NCBI RefSeq assembly: GCF_003711105.1
Contig: NZ_CP023865.1
Location: 7,857,001 to 7,921,000, forward strand
Direction of reading: 5' to 3'
Source of the DNA: Actinoplanes teichomyceticus ATCC 31121
GTDB taxonomy: Bacteria > Actinomycetota > Actinomycetes > Mycobacteriales > Micromonosporaceae
DNA length: 64,000 bases
Part shown: positions 26,362 through 36,878 of the stretch, piece by piece
Position numbering within the stretch: position 1 is the first letter of the stretch
Layout: every line of letters begins with the position of its first letter
Notes under the pieces: model-generated
What the model saw: only the letters and a program-made list of their open reading frames with translations
What the model was told of the DNA's origin: nothing
The model's database searches: none
Made by a program: the position numbers and the translations under genes

Positions 26362-26868
26362 ATGCGACCCGCCATCCTGGCCGTCCTCGCCGGCGTGCTG
26401 CTGACCGGTGCCGCCTGCGACAGCGATGCGGAGGTCCACGAGACCGGCGCGGCGGCGGCCCCGTCCCCCACCACGGCGGCCACCAGCGCGGCGCCCGACT
26501 ACTCGGCCGACACCGCGGAGGTGTGCGGACGCCTGGACAAGGTCTTCACCGGCGAGCTCAACGACTTCGGGTCCGCGATCGGCAAGATGATCGCGTACAA
26601 GGAGGCGAAGCAGGCCGACAAGGCCGCCGAGGCGGAGAAGGCGGCGGCGGCCGAGCTGAGATCGGCCGGCGGGCAGATCCGCAAGGAGACCAGCGCCGCG
26701 CTGGACCCGGAGCTCAAGGCCGCCGGCGAGAGTTCGGCGCGGAAGCTGGAGGCGAGCGCCAAGGACCGCGCGTACATCAAGAGGATCAGGAGCACCACGG
26801 ATCTGGACCGGACGCTGAAACCGCAGCTCGCCGAATGGTTGAGCCCGGTGGCCGGGTACTGCGCCTGA
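26362..26868 (+). CDS. Small exported protein, possibly a lipoprotein
   Basis: A 168-residue protein. The ATG has GAGGA eight bases upstream and opens the hydrophobic leader [19 protein letters not shown]. The Cys at about 19 could be lipidated, but the lipobox is imperfect (Gly at -3). The mature part is Ala/Thr-rich, then strongly helical and charged ([19 protein letters not shown]), probably a coiled coil. Two further Cys occur, one near the middle and one near the C-terminus. It lies between the two fumarase genes, on the opposite strand. I do not recognise a family. Confidence 0.7.
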   Translation: MRPAILAVLAGVLLTGAACDSDAEVHETGAAAAPSPTTAATSAAPDYSADTAEVCGRLDKVFTGELNDFGSAIGKMIAYKEAKQADKAAEAEKAAAAELRSAGGQIRKETSAALDPELKAAGESSARKLEASAKDRAYIKRIRSTTDLDRTLKPQLAEWLSPVAGYCA

Positions 26869-27061
26869 CCCGCCGGCCGCATGGCGCCCGGCGCCGTCGC
26901 GCTCCCGGTGCCCGGGGAACGACCGGGCCGCGGCCGAGGACGTGCCGAGCCTCGGCCGGATGACCGCGAGGTCGGCGCGGCGGTCGGTCCGTACGCGCAC
27001 GTGGCGGCCTCCCCACGGTCATCCGGCCCAGGGGGAGCCGGTCACCCGCCGACGGGCCCGG

Positions 27062-28732
<1,671 letters not shown>

Positions 28733-28804
28733 GAGCGGCAAGCCTAGGGCAGCGGGCCCGGGCGATGCGAACCCGGCACCCGGCGGGTGTCGATGCCGCG
28801 CCGG

Positions 28805-30085
28805 TCAGCCGTACGGCAGATACGCCATGTCGCGCCCGGAAACCAGGAGCAAACCGCCGGGTCCGGCGGTGAAGACCTTCGCGTCGGTACGCACATCGGC
28901 ACGTACCGCCCCGGACGCCGGGTCCAGGGCCGTCACCCGTCCGGACGAGACCACGATCACCGCGTGCGGGGTGACCGCCGCGCCCGCCTTCGCCCGGCCG
29001 TTCTGCCGCCACACCATCCGGCCCTTGGCGAACGACCAGCCGCGGATCGTGTCGCCGGAACGGATCACCGCGTACCGGTCGTCCACCGCGAGCACCTCGG
29101 CGCTCCGGTCGCCGTACCAGAGGATCCGCCCGTCCGACCCGCTGATCAGCTCCTGCCGGCCGTACGGGTCCACGCCGAGCAGCACGTCGTACCCACCGGC
29201 CGGGTCCCGCTCCGGCCGGCAGTCGCTCTCCGCGGTGCGCAGGTTCAGGCCGTCGCGCTTCCACACCACCCGGCCGCTCGGCGGCGAGGTGGCCACCACG
29301 CCGTAATAGCAGGTGCCGTCGCGGGCGGTGCCGGTGACGGTGAGCACCCGGCCGCCGACCACCGCGATCCGCTGGCCGGCACCCGGCCGCACGGTCTGCG
29401 CCACGCGGCCGCGGGCGGTGTCGACCACCCGGATCCGGCCGTCGTCCGGGATCCCGAGCAGGCCGGGCATCACCGCCGGGCCGGCCGCGTCGTCGTCCAC
29501 GTCGGCGCTGCCGAGCCGGCGGGCGTCCGGCAGGTCCGGGTTGGCCGCGTGCAGCACGAAGCCGATCCCGCCGGTCGGCACCGACCAGAGCCGCGTGCCG
29601 GCCCGCGGGTCCCAGGCGGTGAGCCGGCAGTCGTCGCCGTCCGCACAGCGCAGGTCGACGATGCCGTTCTGGTAGGTCCAGACCGCGGTGGCCTCGGTGT
29701 CCGACCGGCGTACCGTGCCGGTGCGCGGGTCCAGCACCTGGTAGCCCTTGGTGAGCAGGCGCCCGGTGACCACCACGGCGTCCGCGCCGCGCCCGGCGAC
29801 CGTGGCCCAGTCCGCGTCGGCCTCCCACAGCCGCACCGCCGTGGTCAGGTTGTACGCCTCGACCGAGGTGCGGTACTCGACGATCACCGACTCGCCGGCG
29901 ATCGCCACGCTCTGCGGCGCGCCGCCGAGCTGCTGCTGCCATCGGGTGCCGGGGGCGAGCGGCCCGCTGGTGCTGATCCACTTCCACAGGCCCGGGAACG
30001 GGTTCCACATCCCGGTCGCGGCCAGCACGGTGACGGTGACGGCGGCGACCAGCGTGAGACCCTTCACCGCTCCGGAGGAGGCCAT
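28805..30085 (-). CDS. Membrane-anchored PQQ-like beta-propeller protein
   Basis: A 426-residue protein with one N-terminal helix (LTLVAAVTVTVLAATG). Repeated blades follow with outer-strand motifs such as AYNLTTAVRLWEAD, TGTVRRSD, RAGTRLWSV and SGRVVWKRDG. This is the WxxD/G pattern of PQQ-binding-like quinoprotein propellers. Three or more Cys pairs suggest an extracytoplasmic location. No catalytic or PQQ-ligand residues are evident, so it is probably a structural or binding propeller. A second such protein lies at 35694-36845. Confidence 0.82.
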   Translation of the reverse strand: MASSGAVKGLTLVAAVTVTVLAATGMWNPFPGLWKWISTSGPLAPGTRWQQQLGGAPQSVAIAGESVIVEYRTSVEAYNLTTAVRLWEADADWATVAGRGADAVVVTGRLLTKGYQVLDPRTGTVRRSDTEATAVWTYQNGIVDLRCADGDDCRLTAWDPRAGTRLWSVPTGGIGFVLHAANPDLPDARRLGSADVDDDAAGPAVMPGLLGIPDDGRIRVVDTARGRVAQTVRPGAGQRIAVVGGRVLTVTGTARDGTCYYGVVATSPPSGRVVWKRDGLNLRTAESDCRPERDPAGGYDVLLGVDPYGRQELISGSDGRILWYGDRSAEVLAVDDRYAVIRSGDTIRGWSFAKGRMVWRQNGRAKAGAAVTPHAVIVVSSGRVTALDPASGAVRADVRTDAKVFTAGPGGLLLVSGRDMAYLPYG

Positions 30086-30148
30086 GCGGGCACATTAGTG
30101 AGCCCGATCCACCTCTCCACAGGAGCGTAGAAAGCCCGTGTCGTGGGC

Positions 30149-30634
30149 TTATATCCGAGTTGCCGCCCGGGCCAGTGGCACCGTCCGGTACGGGATCAGC
30201 TCGGCCAGCGCGATGATCGTGTGCGCCCGGCGGATGCCCTCGTACCCGACGATCTTGTCGATCACCCGTTGCAGGTCGGCGTTCGAGCGGGCCACGATCC
30301 GGCACAGGATGTCGCCACCTCCGGTGATCGTGTGCGCCTCCAGCACCTCGGGGATCTCGGCCAGGTGGTCGGCCACGGCGTCGTGCCCGTACCGCTGACT
30401 GATCTCCAGGGTCACGAAGCTCATCACGCCGAAACCGATCGCGGCCGGCACCACGTCCGGGCCGAAGCCCTTGATCGCGCCCCGGGCGGTCAGCTTGTCC
30501 AGCCGGGCCTGCACCGTGCCGCGGGCCACACCGAGGCGCCGGGACAGCTCCAGCACACCGATCCGCGGCTCGGCGGCGAGCATGGCGATCAGTCGCGCGT
30601 CGAGCTCGTCGAGCTGGACAGTGTGTTCAGTCAT
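30149..30634 (-). CDS. Lrp/AsnC family transcriptional regulator
   Basis: A 161-residue Lrp-type regulator. The N-terminal helix-turn-helix is in RIGVLELSRRLGVARGTVQA (about 24-43), and the C-terminal RAM (ACT-like) domain contains GGGDILCRIVARSNADLQ. AGGGGCGGGG precedes the ATG. It is divergent from the RDD-hisC pair. Because hisC/pat enzymes handle amino acids, control of that operon by an amino acid is plausible. TCAGATTG motifs in the intergenic region are candidate sites. Confidence 0.92.
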   Translation of the reverse strand: MTEHTVQLDELDARLIAMLAAEPRIGVLELSRRLGVARGTVQARLDKLTARGAIKGFGPDVVPAAIGFGVMSFVTLEISQRYGHDAVADHLAEIPEVLEAHTITGGGDILCRIVARSNADLQRVIDKIVGYEGIRRAHTIIALAELIPYRTVPLARAATRI

Positions 30635-30659
30635 CCCCGCCCCTCACCTTACCGATCGT

Positions 30660-30836
30660 TCAGATTGACCAGGACGGAATGGGACTGTTGCCCATCGGGG
30701 TGCGGCCCGTCAATCTCGACGCGGGTCCGCCGGCTCACCGGCCGGCCGCGGCCCACCCGGCCCGCCGTATCCTTCGAGGTGATCGAGCGCCGCGGCGACC
30801 TGTGACGTGACCTGCGCGCAGGGAACCGTCAGATTG
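30660..30836. promoter_or_regulatory. AGATTG motifs between lrp and the RDD-hisC operon
   Basis: TCAGATTG occurs at 30660-30667 and again at 30829-30836. GTCAATCT at 30709-30716 is the exact inverse of AGATTGAC at 30662-30669. Three copies in a 221-bp divergent region next to an Lrp gene make them candidate operators. Confidence 0.35.
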
Positions 30837-30855
30837 TCGTGATAAAGGTTTGCGC

Positions 30856-31995
30856 ATGAGTTCCCTTCCCGCGGGTTGGTACAAAGACCCGGCCGACACC
30901 AGCACCCAGCGTTACTGGGACGGTGAGGGCTGGCTGGGCCAGGCCATCCCGGCCGACGCGGTGCCACCGGACGGGCCGCCCGCGGTCGAGGCGGAACCGC
31001 CCGCGCCGACGCCGCCACCGGCGCCGCCCACCCCGCAGCCGTACGCCGCGCCGCAACCACATCCGGGTCACCCGGGCCATCCGGGCTACGGCCCGCCGCC
31101 CGGCTGGATCCCCCCGGCCGGCCAGCCCCCGGCCGGCTGGCAGCAGCCGCCGCCGGGAGCACACCTCCCGCCCGGGGCACAGCCACCCCCGCCCGGCTGG
31201 CAACAGCCCCCGCCGGGAGCACACCTCCCGCCCGGGGCACAGCCACCCCCGCCCGGCTGGCAACAGCCGCCGTCCCCGCCCGGCTGGCAACAGCCGCCGT
31301 CCCCGCCCGGCTGGCAACAGCCGCCGTCCCCGCCCGGCTGGCAGCAGCCGCAGGGGTGGCAGCCGCCGCAGCCGCCGCACGCCTACCTCTACCCGGTGCC
31401 GGAGGCCCGCCCGCACGGCCTGCCGCTCGCCGGCCTGGGCCAGCGCCTGCTCGCCCGGCTGATCGACATCCTGGTCGTGCTGCTGCTCAACGTCGTGGTC
31501 AACGGCTGGTTCGCCTACCAGTGGTGGCAGGACTTCTGGCCGATCTACACGCAGTACGTCGACCAGATCATGGCCGGCGGCGACCCCGCCATGATCCAGC
31601 CGACCGCCCGGATGCAGACCCTGCAGATGGCCGTCATCCTGCTCGCCACCCTGCTCTGGCTGGGCTACGAGGCGCCGGCCATCAGCGGGCGCGGCCAGAC
31701 CCTCGGCAAGCGGCTGATGGGCATCAAGGTGGTCGGGCTGGACAGCACCGCCCCGATCGGCTTCCGGCGCGCGTTCGCCCGCTGGGCGCAACTGGGCATG
31801 TGGACGCTGCTCTGGTGGTGCCTGGTGGGGGTGGTGATCCAGCTGCTGGACTCGCTCTCCCCCACGTTCGACCCGCGCCTGCGGCAGGCCTGGCACGACA
31901 AGGCGGCCCGGACCGTCGTCGTGGCGCTGCCGCCGCGCGCCCAACCGACCGTCGAGGCCGCGCCGCGCGGCGACCACCCAGGAGGACCACGATGA
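30856..31995 (+). CDS. DUF2510 / RDD domain membrane protein with Pro-rich repeats
   Basis: A 379-residue protein. It has an N-terminal DUF2510 motif (LPAGWYKDPADTSTQRYWDG), a region rich in Pro, Gly, Gln and Trp (about 35-180) and a C-terminal RDD domain. The latter has RLLARLIDILVVLLLNVVVN, GQTLGKRLMGIKVV and WHDKAARTVVV. The middle region is built from perfect tandem DNA repeats: a 60-bp unit twice (about 31141-31260) and a 27-bp unit three times (about 31261-31341), all in frame. AAAGG lies 8 bases before the ATG. The stop overlaps the hisC start (ATGA). RDD proteins are membrane proteins of mixed function, some of them ion or proton antiporters. Confidence 0.88.
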   Translation: MSSLPAGWYKDPADTSTQRYWDGEGWLGQAIPADAVPPDGPPAVEAEPPAPTPPPAPPTPQPYAAPQPHPGHPGHPGYGPPPGWIPPAGQPPAGWQQPPPGAHLPPGAQPPPPGWQQPPPGAHLPPGAQPPPPGWQQPPSPPGWQQPPSPPGWQQPPSPPGWQQPQGWQPPQPPHAYLYPVPEARPHGLPLAGLGQRLLARLIDILVVLLLNVVVNGWFAYQWWQDFWPIYTQYVDQIMAGGDPAMIQPTARMQTLQMAVILLATLLWLGYEAPAISGRGQTLGKRLMGIKVVGLDSTAPIGFRRAFARWAQLGMWTLLWWCLVGVVIQLLDSLSPTFDPRLRQAWHDKAARTVVVALPPRAQPTVEAAPRGDHPGGPR

Positions 31996-33074
31996 CCCGC
32001 CTGACCCGCGCCGATCTGGACGCGCTGCCCCCCTACGTGCCCGGTCGCAACGTCGCCGACCTGGCCCGCGAGCTGGGCATCGCCGAGGCGATCAAGCTGG
32101 CCAGCAACGAGGTGCCGTACGGACCGCTGCCCGGCGTGGTGGAGGCGGTCACCGAGGCCGCCCGGCAGATGCACCGGTACCCGGACATGGGCGTGCTCGC
32201 CCTGCGCGACGCCCTGGCGCAGCGTCTCGGGGTGGCCGCCGACCGGGTGGTCACCGGCTGCGGCTCGGTGGCGCTGGCCGAGATCCTGGTCAAGGCCACC
32301 TGCCTGCCCGGCGACGAGGTGCTCTACTCCTGGCGGTCCTTCGAGGCGTACCCGATCGTCGCGGCCGGGGCGGGCGCGACCAGCGTGCGGGTGCCGAACA
32401 CCCCCGGACACGGCCACGACCTGCCGGCGATGGCCGACGCGGTCACCGACCGCACCCGGCTGATCTTCGTGTGCAACCCGAACAACCCGACCGGCGCCGC
32501 GCTGCACCGGCCGCAGCTCGACCGGTTCCTCGCGGCGGTGCCGTCGGACGTGCTGGTGGTGCTCGACGAGGCGTACCGGGAACTCGTCACCGACCCGGGC
32601 GTGCCGGACGGCCTGGCCACCTACGGCGACCGCGCCAACGTCGTGGTGCTGCGCACCATGAGCAAGGCCTGGGGCCTGGCCGGTATGCGGATGGGTTACC
32701 TGGTCGCCCAGCCGGAGGTGGCGGCGGTCGTGCGCAAGGTGCTGACCCCGTTCTCCACCAGCCTGGTGGCGCAGGCGGCGGCGCTGGCCGCGCTGCGCCA
32801 GGAGGACGAGGTGATCCGCCGCTGCGCCCTGGTCACCGCGGAACGCGAGCGGGTCACCGAGGCGCTGCGCAAGCTGTCCGTCGACGTGCCGGAGAGCCAG
32901 GCGAACTTCGTCTGGCTGCCGATCGGTGAGCGGACCGCGGCGTTCGCCGCCACCTGCGAGAGCCGCGGTGTGATCGTGCGCGCCTTCCACCCGGACGGCG
33001 TGCGCGTCACCATCGGCACCCCGGAGGAGAACGACGCGTTCCTGGCCGCGGCGGAGGCGGCTCTGGCTGCCTGA
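31992..33074 (+). CDS. hisC: Histidinol-phosphate / aromatic amino-acid aminotransferase
   Basis: A 360-residue fold-type I PLP aminotransferase. It has LASNEVPYGP (substrate/PLP loop), FVCNPNNPTGA, the Asp/Tyr in VVLDEAYRELV and the PLP lysine in RTMSKAWGLAGMRMGY. A C-terminal Arg lies in GVRVTIGTPEEN. The family includes HisC and the actinobacterial Pat (phenylalanine aminotransferase), which are hard to separate by eye. No other his genes are nearby, so Pat is a serious alternative. GGAGG precedes the ATG, which overlaps the RDD stop by 4 bp; an intrinsic terminator follows. Confidence 0.85.
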   Translation: MTRLTRADLDALPPYVPGRNVADLARELGIAEAIKLASNEVPYGPLPGVVEAVTEAARQMHRYPDMGVLALRDALAQRLGVAADRVVTGCGSVALAEILVKATCLPGDEVLYSWRSFEAYPIVAAGAGATSVRVPNTPGHGHDLPAMADAVTDRTRLIFVCNPNNPTGAALHRPQLDRFLAAVPSDVLVVLDEAYRELVTDPGVPDGLATYGDRANVVVLRTMSKAWGLAGMRMGYLVAQPEVAAVVRKVLTPFSTSLVAQAAALAALRQEDEVIRRCALVTAERERVTEALRKLSVDVPESQANFVWLPIGERTAAFAATCESRGVIVRAFHPDGVRVTIGTPEENDAFLAAAEAALAA

Positions 33075-33091
33075 CCCGCCGCCGCGACGCA

Positions 33092-33128
33092 CCTGGCCGG
33101 TCCGCGAATCCGCCGCGGGCCGGCCAGG
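33092..33128 (+). terminator. Terminator of the RDD-hisC operon
   Basis: A 15-bp stem (33092-33106 with 33114-33128, one G-T pair) with loop AATCCGC, followed by CTTTCCTT. It starts 18 bp after the hisC stop. Confidence 0.7.
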
Positions 33129-33170
33129 CTTTCCTTGCGGCCGTCGATGACGTTACCGCCGCGCCGGCAA

Positions 33171-33320
33171 GGTGCGGCGGCTCCGCGCGCGCTTACCCCT
33201 AACGGGTGTCCGCGGCGCTCGGCGGTGGCTCCGCGCGCTTATCCCTGACGGGTGGTCCGCGGTGGCGCTCGGCGGTGGCTCCGCGCGCGCTTACGCCTGA
33301 CGGGTGTCCGCGGTGGCCGC
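33171..33320. repeat. Three tandem 50-bp copies covering the 3' end of the MFS gene
   Basis: Copies lie at 33171-33220, 33221-33270 and 33271-33320. Each contains GGCTCCGCGCGC, then TTA-N-CCTGACGGGTG (TTACCCCTAACGGGTG in the first), then TCCGCGG. The third copy holds the stop codon and last codons of the MFS gene. The first two are diverged duplicates lying beyond the stop. Confidence 0.8.
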
Positions 33321-34520
33321 CGCGGAGGCCCGGTGGTGCTCCGCGGCGCTGATCCGGACCGGGAAGACCTCCCGCGACGCCAGCACCAGCAGTCCGGCCA
33401 GCACCGCGAGCACGGCGGCGAGCAGCGGCAGCGTGCCGAGCCGGCCGGCCGCGACGAGCCGCTCCCCGACGAACGCCCCGCCGCCGATCCCGATCTGGAA
33501 CGCCACCACGTACACCGCGGAGGCGGCGTCCCGGGCGGTCGGCGCGACCCGCATCGGCGCCGCCCCGAGGAAGACCGGGATGGCCGTGAACGCGCCGCCC
33601 CAGAGCAGGGTGGCCAGCACCGTCGGCGCCGCGCCGAGCACCGGAGCGAGCAGGGCCACCGCCCCCGCCTGCACCGCGAGCAGGATCAGCAGCAGCGGGC
33701 CGGGGCGCCGGTCGACGTGCCGCCCGGCCAGGAACGTCGTCACCAGTCCGACCACGCCGTACCCGAGCAGCAGGGCGCTGAGCGCGGTCCCGTCCAGCCC
33801 GGCGTCCCGGCGGACCAGCGGCGCGATGTACGTGTACGCGGTGAAGTGCCCGATCACCAGCACCGCGGTCACCAGGCACAGCCGCGCCACCCGCCGGTCG
33901 CGCAGGATCCGGACCGCGTTGCGCAACTGCCGTCCGGGCCCGGCCGCCATGTCCCGGGGCAGCGGCGGCAGCTGGGGCAGCACCGCCAGCAGCAGCGCCA
34001 CGCAGACCGCGCCACCGACGGCCATCAGCGCGACCGCGAACCGCCAGCCCAGCCACTGCCCGAGCGCGGTGCCCAGCGGCACGCCCAGCACGATGGCGAG
34101 CGAGTTGCCCAGGAAGGTCAGCGCGGTGGCCCGGCCGACCTGCTCGGGCGGGGCCAGCCGGGCGATGATCGGTCCGATCACCGACCAGAAGACGCCGTGC
34201 GCGAGCGCGCAGATCAGCCGGGACAGCGCCAGCACCGGGAAGGTGGGTGCGAAGGCCGCGGCCGCCTGGGAGACCGCGAAGATCGCTACCGTGGCGGCGA
34301 TCAGGGTGTGCCGCGGGATCCGCATGGTCAGCGCGGTGAGCGGGATCGTGCTGAGCGCGGCGACCAGGGCGTAGCTGGTCAGCAGCAGGCCCACCCGGGC
34401 CTCGCTGACGTGCAGGCCGGCCGAGATCTGCGGCAGCAGGCCGACCGGCAGGGTCTCGGCGGCGACGTAGAAGAAGGCGGAGGCGCCGAGAACGACCAGC
34501 GGGGGGCGGTGGAGTTGCAC
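33291..34520 (-). CDS. MFS transporter (DHA1 / AraJ-like efflux)
   Basis: A 409-residue protein with about 12 hydrophobic helices. The DHA1 motif region between helices 2 and 3 reads TALTMRIPRHTL, and GxxxGxxLGxxLG-like helix 5 reads NSLAIVLGVPLGTALGQ. This matches AraJ/NepI-type sugar or purine effluxers. I start at GTG 34518-34520; the frame remains open far upstream, antisense to the next gene, without a credible start. It is divergent from a ROK-type repressor (46 bp between starts), which probably controls it. The 3' end is part of a tandem repeat. Confidence 0.88.
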   Translation of the reverse strand: MQLHRPPLVVLGASAFFYVAAETLPVGLLPQISAGLHVSEARVGLLLTSYALVAALSTIPLTALTMRIPRHTLIAATVAIFAVSQAAAAFAPTFPVLALSRLICALAHGVFWSVIGPIIARLAPPEQVGRATALTFLGNSLAIVLGVPLGTALGQWLGWRFAVALMAVGGAVCVALLLAVLPQLPPLPRDMAAGPGRQLRNAVRILRDRRVARLCLVTAVLVIGHFTAYTYIAPLVRRDAGLDGTALSALLLGYGVVGLVTTFLAGRHVDRRPGPLLLILLAVQAGAVALLAPVLGAAPTVLATLLWGGAFTAIPVFLGAAPMRVAPTARDAASAVYVVAFQIGIGGGAFVGERLVAAGRLGTLPLLAAVLAVLAGLLVLASREVFPVRISAAEHHRASAAATADTRQA

Positions 34521-34566
34521 CTCCCCACAATAAGCTCGTAGCAAGAGCATAAACAGGGGGACGGAT

Positions 34567-35697
34567 GTGACGACGCGCTCGACCGAACTGCTCCGCGTGG
34601 TGCACCACAGTCCGGGCGTGACCAGGGCGGACGCCGCGCGGCTGCTGGGCGTCGGCACCGGCGCGGCGACCGAGCTGGTCAGCAAGCTGAGCCGGGCCGC
34701 GCTGCTGACCCAGGGCCCGGCGGCACCGAGCGGCACCCGGGGCCGGCCGACCACCGTGCTGCTGCCGCACCCGGACGGCCCGCTGGTTCTCGCCGTCGCG
34801 ATCACCCCGGAGACCTGGCGGGTCGAGGCGGTCGAGCTGGGCGGCGCCACCGCCGCGGAACGGCACGGCCGGCACGCCGGCGCCACCTGGGCCGGGGTCC
34901 GCGGCCCGGTCCGGGCCGCGATCGACGAGCTCCGCCGCCGGTACGGGCCTCGCCTGCGCGCCGCCGGCATCTCCGCGCCCGGCACGGTCTCCCCCGACCT
35001 GCGCCTGCGGGCCGTCACCGCCGGCTGGCACGACGTCGATCTGCGCACCCTCTGCCCGGACGCCGAGGTGTTCGTGGCCGGCAACGACGCCACCCTGGCC
35101 GCCGCCGCCGAGTCGCACCGCGGCGCCGCGGTCGGCGCGTCGGTCGCCCTGCACCTGCGGATCGAGGCCGGCCTGGGCGGCGCCGTGGTGGACGGCGGCC
35201 GCCCGGTGATCGGCGCCCGAGGCGCGGCCGGCGAGTTCGGCCACATGCCGTTCGGCGATCCGGCGGTCCGCTGCCCGTGCGGCGCGCGCGGCTGCTGGGG
35301 GATCGCGGTGGACGGGCACGCGCTGGCCCGGCTGCTGGGCCAGCCCGCCCCGGTCGACGCGATCACCTACGCCCGCCGGGTGATCGCCACCGCGTCCCGC
35401 GCCACCGCGCCCACGACGCCGGAGGCGGCCGCGGTCCGGGCCGTCGCGGCGACCCTGGGCCGGGGCATCGCCGGGCTGGTCAACGGGCTCGACGCCGACC
35501 TGGTCACGCTCGGCGGCCTGGGCGCCGACCTGCTGGCCACCGCCCCGGACGAGATCGGCGCCGCCTACCGGGACGGCCTGATGTCGATCCACCGCCGGTC
35601 GCCGCCACCGATCGTGACCGCCGCGCTCGGCGACCACGGCCCGATCGCCGGGGCCGCCGAGGAGGCCTGGTCCGCGCTGCTGCCCCGGCTCGCCTAG
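34567..35697 (+). CDS. ROK family transcriptional repressor
   Basis: A 376-residue ROK/NagC/XylR-type regulator. It has an N-terminal winged helix (GVTRADAARLLGVGTGAATELV, about 17-38) and a ROK domain with GNDATLAAAAE, GARGAAGEFGHMP and the zinc motif CPCGARGCWG. The last Glu of the usual CxCGxxGCxE is missing (Gly instead). The ATP-binding DxGGT of kinases is replaced by AVAITPETW, so it senses sugars rather than phosphorylating them. GTG start after AGGGGGACG. It converges on the propeller gene with stop codons sharing CTAG at 35694-35697. Confidence 0.9.
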   Translation: MTTRSTELLRVVHHSPGVTRADAARLLGVGTGAATELVSKLSRAALLTQGPAAPSGTRGRPTTVLLPHPDGPLVLAVAITPETWRVEAVELGGATAAERHGRHAGATWAGVRGPVRAAIDELRRRYGPRLRAAGISAPGTVSPDLRLRAVTAGWHDVDLRTLCPDAEVFVAGNDATLAAAAESHRGAAVGASVALHLRIEAGLGGAVVDGGRPVIGARGAAGEFGHMPFGDPAVRCPCGARGCWGIAVDGHALARLLGQPAPVDAITYARRVIATASRATAPTTPEAAAVRAVAATLGRGIAGLVNGLDADLVTLGGLGADLLATAPDEIGAAYRDGLMSIHRRSPPPIVTAALGDHGPIAGAAEEAWSALLPRLA

Positions 35698-36845
35698 TAC
35701 GCGGCGACCAGCACCGTGTCGAGCGTGTAGTAGTAGAGCGGCGACTCCGGATCGTCCGGCCCGTCCTCGCGCAGCCGCTCGATCGCCAGGTAGTGCTCGG
35801 CGATCATCAGGCCGCCGATGTCCCACCGGTCGTCCTCCCGGCCGTAGGCCAGGTGGTACCGGAACCGCTCCGCACCGGTCGCCGCGTCCACGCCGACCAG
35901 CCAGTGCTCCGGGGTCAGCAGCAGCACCGCGCTGGACGTGCCGCCCAGCACCCGCGCCGGCCCCGGCCGGTGCCACGTCGTGGCCCCCTCGGCGGTGGCG
36001 GCGGTCACCGCGCCGTCCCCGGCCGACACGATCGTCCCGGCGGCGACCGTGGCGTCCGCCCGGTCCAGCGCGACCGCCCGGCGCGGCGTGCCCGGCCCGG
36101 TCAGCCAGCCCCGGCCCGCCGAGTCCCGGACACCGGCGCAGTTGGAGCGCGCCACCGAACAGCCGACCGGGGTGAACGGCCCGGCCGGCCAGCCCGCCGC
36201 GGGCCGTCCGGTGGCCAGGTCGTAGGCGCCGGTCGCGCAGGCGTACACGCCGCCGGTGGTGGTGAAGCCGTCCGCGCACCCGGCCGGGACCGTGACGCTC
36301 CAGCGCCGGGCGCCGGTGCTCACGTCGTACCCCAGCAGGGTCTGGTCCGCGGTGACCACGACGGTCCCGGCGGCGATCCGCAGACCCGGCGGGTTCCACA
36401 CCGCCGCGGCGCCGGTCCGGTGGCCGGCGTAGTCCGGCGCCGCCGGACCGCCGGCCCGCCAGACGATCTTCCCGGTACGCCCGTCGAGCGCGATCACCGC
36501 GCCGTCGGACCACCGGCTGACCACCGTGGCGCCCTCCGCCACGACTCCGCTCAACTGCTCCGGCCAGCGGCGCAGCGACCACCGGGACGTGTAGACCGCC
36601 TTGCCCCAGATCGGCTCGTCGGCGCGCACCTGGTGCTTGGCGGCGTAGACCCGCAACCGGTCCTCGATGATCAGGGGCGCCACGTTGATCCGCCCGGTCA
36701 CGCCCGGAGCGGAGACCACCTCCAGCGGGTACGGCCGGGTCGCGGTGTCCAGCACCTCGGCCGGCCGCAGGATGCGCCATCCGACCAGAACCGTAGCCAG
36801 CAGCAGGAGCACCGCCACCGAAGCACGCAGCAGCACCCGGGTCAC
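35694..36845 (-). CDS. Membrane-anchored PQQ-like beta-propeller protein (second copy)
   Basis: A 383-residue protein with an N-terminal helix (SVAVLLLLATVLVGWRIL) followed by propeller blades, for example IALDGRTGKIVWRAGG, GYDVSTGARRWSV and GVDAATGAERFRY. These are the PQQ-like repeat pattern. It is similar in layout to 28805-30085 but not a close copy. Probably extracytoplasmic. No enzyme motif is visible. The GTG start is followed by basic residues and the anchor helix. Confidence 0.8.
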   Translation of the reverse strand: MTRVLLRASVAVLLLLATVLVGWRILRPAEVLDTATRPYPLEVVSAPGVTGRINVAPLIIEDRLRVYAAKHQVRADEPIWGKAVYTSRWSLRRWPEQLSGVVAEGATVVSRWSDGAVIALDGRTGKIVWRAGGPAAPDYAGHRTGAAAVWNPPGLRIAAGTVVVTADQTLLGYDVSTGARRWSVTVPAGCADGFTTTGGVYACATGAYDLATGRPAAGWPAGPFTPVGCSVARSNCAGVRDSAGRGWLTGPGTPRRAVALDRADATVAAGTIVSAGDGAVTAATAEGATTWHRPGPARVLGGTSSAVLLLTPEHWLVGVDAATGAERFRYHLAYGREDDRWDIGGLMIAEHYLAIERLREDGPDDPESPLYYYTLDTVLVAAY

Positions 36846-36878
36846 GGGCGAAAGTATTCCAGGTTCACTTCCGGACGA

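Noticed and set aside
33199..36780. A 1193-codon minus-strand frame
   Set aside because: It crosses the MFS, ROK repressor and propeller genes in a different frame and has no recognisable motif; an artefact of high GC.
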